Shown here one piece after another: positions 9,701 through 10,236 of a stretch of 10,236 nt of DNA (position 1 is its first letter; each line of letters starts with the position of its first letter). Both the position numbers and the translations under genes were made by a program. The stretch is from Phoronis pallida (lineage: Eukaryota; Phoronida; Phoronidae), in NCBI GenBank assembly GCA_028565715.1, contig JAOXYC010248012.1, positions 1 to 10,236 on the forward strand. Reading direction: 5' to 3'. The notes below the pieces were generated by a model, which saw only the letters and a program-made list of their open reading frames with translations, ran no database searches and had not been told where the DNA came from.

Positions 9701-10150
9701 CTGAGCTATTGCATGTTGACATTGTGATTTGTATGTCTAATAAAAGAAGAAATTAGAACACATCCATCATTCTCCAGATTTTATCTGTTCATTAATACAT
9801 GTTTTTGATTCTCCTGATGCTATATCATTGATATTTATGTTCATAATGTTCCACACCGATTGACCTTTTTGACATTTTTTCAAATTTTCAAGAAATAAGA
9901 AAAAATCCAAAAAATTAGACACGTTTTAGTTAACAGACTTGTAACAATCAATTGCAAGTGATTTAACTTTTTTCTTAAAATATTTGAAAAAATGTCAAAA
10001 ATGGCCAATCGGTGTGGAGCACCACCTTTAAACATGTTTCAACACAGTTTATGATCATTTTCAGGTGTAATGTTTCACGACTTCTCCTCAGCCCTGGCTA
10101 CATTCACACACACTCTGATATCCAGTGAGATACTCAGTGAAAAGTTACAG
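644..10150 (+). CDS. UBR4: UBR4 (p600) E3 ubiquitin ligase, N-terminal 716 codons in 16 exons; 3' partial
   Basis: This is the whole gene model: 644-762, 1111-1208, 2255-2358, 3237-3357, 3775-4014, 4562-4697, 5100-5346, 5874-5933, 6284-6510, 6783-6885, 7218-7352, 7518-7632, 8554-8741, 8974-9059, 9538-9620, 10065-10150. The exons sum to 2,148 bases, and all 15 joins keep frame with AG/GT ends. The predicted protein aligns in order with the first part of animal UBR4 as I remember it, so it covers roughly the first 14 percent of a protein of about 5,200 residues. Family knowledge: UBR4 is a giant helical-repeat E3 that binds N-degrons through a UBR box, works with KCMF1 and calmodulin, and acts in proteasomal and autophagic turnover. 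This part is a mostly helical scaffold with two low-complexity linkers, near residues 408-450 and 537-625. It has no catalytic residues and no UBR box. No signal peptide is seen. An in-frame TGA at 614-616 rules out an N-terminal extension in this exon. Identity is strong; individual boundaries are predictions. Confidence 0.93.
763..1110 (+). other. UBR4: Intron 1
   Basis: GT...AG intron ending ATTATTTCAG. AT-rich. The only structure seen is a short 6-mer repeat (GTGTCA twice) near 886-898. No coding similarity, and I see no further element in it. Confidence 0.75.
1111..1208 (+). CDS. UBR4: UBR4 exon 2, residues 40-72
   Basis: Encodes SEQHILEHSDDYEAFYSSF followed by VALSTHYMCSSSTL. The block YE-FYSSFVALSTHY is nearly identical to vertebrate UBR4, one of the clearest identity signals in the window. 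The acceptor is a clean ATTATTTCAG, and the donor is the consensus GTAAGT at 1209. It ends one base into a codon (T|TA, Leu). Confidence 0.92.
1209..2254 (+). other. UBR4: Intron 2 (longest intron)
   Basis: GT...AG, 1,046 bases. It holds small palindromes, for example GTTGATTATCAAC at 1971-1983 overlapping CAACCCA...TGGGTTG, and two adjacent 14-base near-copies (GCAAATTAATGATT and GCAAATTAATCATT) at 2207-2234 just before the acceptor. A candidate internal exon after TTTTCACAG near 1366 gives no UBR4-like peptide and soon meets stops. Nothing else is recognised. Confidence 0.7.
2207..2234. repeat. Tandem pair of 14-base near-copies before exon 3
   Basis: GCAAATTAATGATT and GCAAATTAATCATT are adjacent and differ at one base. 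They lie 20 bases upstream of the exon 3 acceptor, in the region where the branch point is expected. Confidence 0.6.
2255..2358 (+). CDS. UBR4: UBR4 exon 3, residues 73-107, ending in a tandem 5' splice-site array
   Basis: Encodes LDRSEVNRTTSACQVLIKF then LLKRLQTHNDNCTISP. CQVLIKFLLKRL matches vertebrate CKVLIEFSLLRL. The acceptor is TTTTGTCCCAACAG. The donor chosen here is the first of five in tandem (CCA|GTAAGT at 2359). With that donor the distance from the RL of the helix to the KYL that opens exon 4 equals the vertebrate spacing, so it is probably the ancestral site. Donors at 2383, 2407, 2431 and 2455 would add 8, 16, 24 or 32 residues in frame. If all are skipped the frame continues Met-Cys-stop, with the stop at 2467-2469. 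Confidence 0.88.
2341..2460 (+). repeat. UBR4: Five-copy 24-base minisatellite, each copy with a 5' splice site
   Basis: Copies occupy 2341-2364, 2365-2388, 2389-2412, 2413-2436 and 2437-2460. Only two positions vary. Copies 1 and 5 are identical (ATATC core, GTAAGT). Copies 2 and 3 have ATTTC with GTTAGT. Copy 4 has ATTTC with GTAAGT. Each unit reads NCTISPVS in the exon 3 frame and contains CCA|GT(A/T)AGT. The first copy spans the exon/intron border, so the array duplicates the splice donor itself. Donors 1, 4 and 5 match consensus from +1 to +6; donors 2 and 3 have T at +3 and should be weaker. Confidence 0.95.
2672..2829. mobile_element. MITE-like foldback element in intron 3
   Basis: AACTCTGTTCAGCT at 2672-2685 is perfectly inverted at 2816-2829, giving 14-bp terminal repeats. 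Further inside, AAACATTTAACAT-A pairs with TATGTTAAATTTTT. The length of 158 bases, the terminal inverted repeats and the absence of an ORF fit a miniature inverted-repeat transposable element. No target-site duplication is obvious, so the superfamily is not assigned. Confidence 0.6.
3026..3048 (+). repeat. UBR4: Duplicate of the exon 4 acceptor (decoy 3' splice site)
   Basis: TTTTCTCAGAAA then ACCTCATGATG matches the true exon 4 boundary at 3228-3251 at 22 aligned positions, with one mismatch and one 1-base gap. It includes the polypyrimidine/CAG and the first exonic bases. Used as an acceptor in the exon 4 frame it would read Lys-Thr-Ser-stop. It is therefore a decoy or a remnant of a partial exon duplication. 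Confidence 0.6.
3097..3220. mobile_element. MITE-like foldback just upstream of exon 4
   Basis: The left arm begins AGGACAATAAACTT at 3097 and runs through TCATTGAATAATAAATTT. It is inverted at 3186-3220, where AAATTTATTATTCAATGA is exact over 18 bases. Pairing continues inward with mismatches to GTCAAAAT/ATTTTGAC, leaving a loop of about 15 bases. The element has no ORF. Its right end is 16 bases from the exon 4 acceptor, so in RNA the hairpin would sit over the branch-point and pyrimidine region. Confidence 0.65.
3237..3357 (+). CDS. UBR4: UBR4 exon 4, residues 108-147 plus 1 base
   Basis: Encodes KYLMMLIQGLCKARPCL then PKSDVLTFTAMLKSANLPP and STKT. It matches vertebrate KHLILLIKGLC and ITFTAMMKSAKLP at the same spacing. 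Phase 0 acceptor; consensus donor ACAG|GTAAGT at 3358. It ends one base into a codon (G|AT, Asp). Confidence 0.93.
3358..3774 (+). other. UBR4: Intron 4
   Basis: GT...AG, 417 bases. T-rich, ending TTTACACGTACAG. No repeat or element is recognised. The open frame running into exon 5 from about 3690 is intronic and has no UBR4 similarity. Confidence 0.75.
3775..4014 (+). CDS. UBR4: UBR4 exon 5, residues 148-227 plus 1 base
   Basis: Encodes DMDPVSKKEPKRPRIDTSS, then EMFDHMTSVFGDTSAGSRD, a variable stretch, and LTLQEIHG. The FDHMTSVFGD block corresponds to vertebrate NFLNQLTSVFN, and LTLQEIHG to ASLQELGG. The first 20 residues are charged and rich in Lys, Arg and Pro; KKEPKRPR looks like a basic nuclear-localisation-type patch, but this is not evidence of nuclear import. 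The middle is Ser/Thr-rich and probably flexible. Donor ATG|GTATAA at 4015. Confidence 0.88.
4015..4561 (+). other. UBR4: Intron 5
   Basis: GT...AG, 547 bases, ending TTTGTCCCTCAG. It contains the compact hairpin at 4331-4371; otherwise AT-rich unique sequence with no coding similarity. Confidence 0.75.
4331..4371. repeat. Compact intronic hairpin (10-bp perfect stem, extended)
   Basis: TTGGTTTGAG at 4331-4340 is exactly inverted as CTCAAACCAA at 4362-4371. The inner part also pairs (TGTCACT with AGTGATT), giving a stem of about 18-19 pairs with one bulge and a 2-4 base loop. It is shorter than a normal animal pre-miRNA. It could be a small foldback or a regulatory RNA structure. No function is claimed. 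Confidence 0.6.
4562..4697 (+). CDS. UBR4: UBR4 exon 6, residues 228-272 plus 2 bases
   Basis: Encodes GSDVLLDVCAKLPHLARFM, TSYQEAMAGSAFQLPSN and VTDAVTVRS. It matches vertebrate GSEKLLRVCLNLPYFLRYINRF and ATVADATAVRN. The split Gly codon (G|GT) and the acceptor CCCTCAG are clean. Donor AGCAG|GTAAAA at 4698. Confidence 0.92.
4698..5099 (+). other. UBR4: Intron 6
   Basis: GT...AG, 402 bases, ending AATTGGTTTACAG. AT-rich, with short runs of GATGATAAAA-type sequence near 4900-4960. No element recognised. Confidence 0.75.
5100..5346 (+). CDS. UBR4: UBR4 exon 7, residues 273-355
   Basis: Largest exon in the window. Encodes SVHSVLNDISIVWRAFSLPI, LEPLTSKRLDKVVAVAMSCL, YAALAVASSNAILNLAHAAQ and a hydrophilic end GREDEIENSATSIIQRA. 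Vertebrate UBR4 has LSLPVLEPLNPSRLQDVTVL, SLSCLYAGVSVATCMAIL and SDAATIVQKC in the same order. The Ala-rich helices fit packed helical repeats and are not membrane segments. Phase 0 donor GCG|GTAAGT. The open frame continues 37 codons into the intron to a TGA at 5458-5460, so retention would truncate the protein. Confidence 0.94.
5347..5873 (+). other. UBR4: Intron 7
   Basis: GT...AG, 527 bases, ending TATATTTTTCAG. It carries a short ATATGG tandem near 5459-5475 and the foldback element at 5611-5802. A minus-strand open frame at 5548-5730 lies across the foldback and is not supported as coding. Confidence 0.8.
5611..5802. mobile_element. MITE-like foldback element in intron 7
   Basis: The outer arms AATGGGTCTAGTT (5611-5623) and AACTAGCCCCATT (5790-5802) are near-perfect inversions. 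The inner arms TGTATTATGTGG (5642-5653) and CCACATAATACA (5747-5758) are perfect over 12 bases, with GGCG/CGCC just outside. GGTAAAC (5652-5658) and GTTTACC (5689-5695) form a further nested pair. The nested symmetric arms, about 190-base length and lack of coding fit a non-autonomous foldback transposon with diverged or partly deleted arms. Confidence 0.65.
5874..5933 (+). CDS. UBR4: UBR4 exon 8, residues 356-375 (microexon-like, 60 bases)
   Basis: Encodes LEVFNSVSLAIRNSTRAGGQ, matching vertebrate LEIYDMIGQAISSSRRAGGE. Phase 0 at both ends, so skipping it would keep the frame and remove exactly 20 residues. Donor CCAG|GTTTGT is moderate at +3/+4; acceptor TTTTTCAG is good. Confidence 0.92.
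5934..6283 (+). other. UBR4: Intron 8
   Basis: GT...AG, 350 bases, ending TTCAATCGTACAG. It contains the 23-base tandem repeat at 5986-6043; otherwise AT-rich. Confidence 0.75.
5986..6043 (+). repeat. 23-base tandem repeat, two full copies plus a 12-base partial
   Basis: The unit starts CTCACTGAGCAGAAGCGTAA and covers 5986-6008 and 6009-6031 exactly. The partial copy AGAAGCGTAAAG fills 6032-6043. Perfect identity suggests a recent duplication and probable length polymorphism. No role seen. Confidence 0.9.
6284..6510 (+). CDS. UBR4: UBR4 exon 9, residues 376-450 plus 2 bases
   Basis: Opens with HLQNFHLIGAWCLLRGLQHV, LTFTPTTIADKF, matching vertebrate YQNFQLLGAWCLLNSLFLIL and LSPTALADKG. From about residue 408 it becomes a low-complexity linker rich in Gly, Ser, Thr and Lys, with an internal near-repeat (GGGKVKDGTQ / GGSTKVKDAS). 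The linker is as long as the vertebrate one but unrelated in sequence, as expected of a disordered loop. The donor AAAGAA|GTAAAG at 6511 is chosen because its phase (two bases) fits exon 10; the frame otherwise stops at the TAA at 6512-6514. A nearer GGTATG at 6401 is in the wrong phase. Confidence 0.85.
6511..6782 (+). other. UBR4: Intron 9
   Basis: GT...AG, 272 bases. It includes a pair of TGACCT-type words near 6744-6767 (half-sites of the nuclear-receptor kind, possibly chance). No other structure. Confidence 0.7.
6783..6885 (+). CDS. UBR4: UBR4 exon 10, residues 451-485
   Basis: Starts by completing a split Asn codon (AA|C), then LHGFGVFCVALASQAVELL and TGLMEDVAIESMSVM. It matches vertebrate HQGFGVLSVVLANHAIKLL and TSLFQDLQVEAL. 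Acceptor GAATTTCAG; donor GATG|GTAACA at 6886, phase 0. Confidence 0.9.
6886..7217 (+). other. UBR4: Intron 10
   Basis: GT...AG, 332 bases, very AT-rich, ending CTTATTTGCAG. Nothing recognised. The exon 10 frame stays open for about 100 bases into it, without similarity. Confidence 0.75.
7218..7352 (+). CDS. UBR4: UBR4 exon 11, residues 486-530
   Basis: Encodes VSPETSIKEISIDASYNAWQ, RVRILLGCLDLSTLLYTVL and SVSYRK. The second half matches vertebrate RLIDSVPLMNLLLTLLSTSYRK, a hydrophobic scaffold helix followed by a conserved SYRK. The first half is variable between phyla. Phase 0 at both ends (135 bases), so it could be skipped in frame. Donor AAAG|GTGGGT. Confidence 0.92.
7518..7632 (+). CDS. 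UBR4: UBR4 exon 12, residues 531-568 plus 1 base, with the acidic DSNTYYEDDF motif
   Basis: Encodes ATSLCKPGCGEGECESSSSS then DSNTYYEDDFSSSDDSSD. The block DSNTYYEDDFSS (residues 551-562) is, as far as I recall, identical in vertebrate UBR4, although the sequence on both sides is low-complexity. Such conservation inside a disordered acidic segment suggests a short binding motif, and the Ser/acidic context suits casein kinase 2. A Cys-rich lead (CKPGCGEGEC) precedes it and lacks a zinc-binding spacing I recognise. Between 7353 and 7517 lies the 165-base intron 11, which holds nothing notable. Donor GATG|GTATAT. Confidence 0.93.
7633..8553 (+). other. UBR4: Intron 12
   Basis: GT...AG, 921 bases, ending TGAAATTTCAG. 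It carries a foldback at 7659-7786 close to the donor. A further GGACTAGTTGACTTCGAAAA near 7987 shares the GACTAGTT and TTCGAA words of that foldback. Small palindromes occur at 8254-8270 and 8402-8418. No coding similarity on either strand, including the two minus-strand open frames at 7851-8063 and 8179-8373. Confidence 0.75.
7659..7786. mobile_element. MITE-like foldback element in intron 12
   Basis: The left arm TTGCAATCAAAAAGAAAATA runs on through AGACTTTTAAAAACCATCCTGACTAGTT (to 7706). It is inverted at 7729-7786 with few mismatches and one extra block of about 11 bases in the right arm. The arms are about 48 bases and the loop about 22. This is the best-preserved long foldback in the window, so it is likely the youngest. 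It begins 27 bases after the exon 12 donor and could fold in the pre-mRNA close to the U1 site. Confidence 0.75.
8554..8741 (+). CDS. UBR4: UBR4 exon 13, residues 569-631
   Basis: Starts DDGSDSILGHWFEDIVSPSE, matching vertebrate DDSEPILGQWFEETISPSKE. It continues as a Pro/Ser/Lys-rich linker ending FVPDKKSPEG. In vertebrates the linker holds a polyproline run that is absent here. The donor GAAGGG|GTTGGT at 8742 is weak. It was chosen for phase and because it gives the same spacing (KSPEGFICLA against KDPELFLGLA). A second phase-compatible GT at 8748 would add Val-Gly. Confidence 0.85.
8742..8973 (+). other. UBR4: Intron 13
   Basis: GT...AG, 232 bases, T-rich, ending TTTTACTTTCAG. No repeat or motif seen. 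The open frame from 8835 through exon 14 is in a different frame from the protein. Confidence 0.7.
8974..9059 (+). CDS. UBR4: UBR4 exon 14, residues 632-659 plus 2 bases
   Basis: Encodes FICLAGDLLKFMSRHFLASK then CQHVKQYL. It aligns with vertebrate LFLGLASNILNFITSSMLNS and IRNYL. Similarity is moderate but colinear, with identical spacing. Consensus donor CTCAC|GTAAGT at 9060; the split codon becomes Thr (AC|G). Confidence 0.88.
9060..9537 (+). other. UBR4: Intron 14
   Basis: GT...AG, 478 bases, ending ATTACACTTGCAG. AT-rich. No repeat or element recognised. Confidence 0.75.
9538..9620 (+). CDS. UBR4: UBR4 exon 15, residues 660-687 plus 1 base
   Basis: Encodes KTANEGHMVCVAQVTKEADR then NQCAAKQ after the split Thr. 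It corresponds to vertebrate SLSEHHMATLASIIKEVDKD: the HM-----I/V-KE-D pattern is shared. Acceptor CTTGCAG; consensus donor CAAA|GTAAGT at 9621. Confidence 0.85.
9621..10064 (+). other. UBR4: Intron 15
   Basis: GT...AG, 444 bases, ending ATCATTTTCAG. Its second half is mostly the foldback element at 9848-10020. Confidence 0.8.
9848..10020. mobile_element. MITE-like foldback element in intron 15
   Basis: Left arm GTTCCACACCGATTGACC, then TTTTTGACATTTTTTCAAAT. The right arm ends with the inversion, ATTTGAAAAAATGTCAAAAA then GGCCAATCGGTGTGGAGC. The arms are about 45-50 bases with a handful of mismatches, around an AT-rich centre of about 75 bases. No ORF. The right end is 44 bases from the exon 16 acceptor. 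It is unrelated in sequence to the foldbacks in introns 3, 7 and 12. Confidence 0.75.
10065..10150 (+). CDS. UBR4: UBR4 exon 16, residues 688-716; last exon in the window
   Basis: After the split Ser codon (A|GT) it encodes VMFHDFSSALATFTHTLISS and EILSEKLQ. It matches vertebrate EEFAAALYHFNHSLVTSDLQ and NLQ. Phase 0 donor CAG|GTAAAT at 10151. The gene continues past the right edge; 10151-10236 is the start of intron 16 with nothing notable. Confidence 0.9.
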
Positions 10151-10236
10151 GTAAATGCACTTCTTTATTAGTTATCTGAATCAATCTGTCAACAATGGCC
10201 TCAAATAAATGTATGGCAATATTCAGTAACTTATAC

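Overview
This is a eukaryotic, animal nuclear genomic window. It is AT-rich, with short coding blocks separated by introns of about 165 to 1050 bases that have ordinary GT...AG ends, and it has no bacterial features. It carries the 5' end of a single plus-strand gene. I reconstructed 16 exons by following splice sites, intron phase and protein similarity. They join in one open frame of 716 codons with no conflict of phase. The protein is recognisable as the N-terminus of UBR4 (p600 / pushover / BIG family), the roughly 5,000-residue E3 ubiquitin ligase of the N-degron pathway. The match runs in order through the whole read, including YEAFYSSFVALSTHYM, LIQGLC...LTFTAMLKSANLP, LQNFHLIGAWCLL, VLSVSYRK and DSNTYYEDDFSSS...ILGHWFEDIVSPS. 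The sequence alone does not fix the species. A marine invertebrate, perhaps a non-vertebrate deuterostome, is my guess.

Layout: 1-643 is upstream DNA with a run of palindromes, a perfect CRE (TGACGTCA) and probably the core promoter. The start codon at 644 lies inside an AAAGATGGCGGC motif, which matches both a YY1 site and the TISU translation-initiation element. Exons follow at 644-762, 1111-1208, 2255-2358, 3237-3357, 3775-4014, 4562-4697, 5100-5346, 5874-5933, 6284-6510, 6783-6885, 7218-7352, 7518-7632, 8554-8741, 8974-9059, 9538-9620 and 10065-10150. The gene runs off the right edge. The UBR box, the calmodulin-binding region and the C-terminal catalytic module lie outside the window.

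The most unusual structure is at the 3' end of exon 3. A 24-base unit is repeated five times in tandem across the exon/intron boundary, and every copy carries its own 5' splice site (GTAAGT or GTTAGT). Because 24 is a multiple of three and the frame is open through all copies, any of the five donors gives an in-frame product, with 0 to 4 extra copies of an 8-residue block.

The introns also hold several unrelated foldback (MITE-like) elements, in introns 3 (two), 7, 12 and 15. Intron 3 has an apparent duplicate of the exon 4 acceptor, intron 5 a compact hairpin, and intron 8 a short tandem repeat. I found no second gene, no tRNA or rRNA, and no support for any minus-strand coding region.
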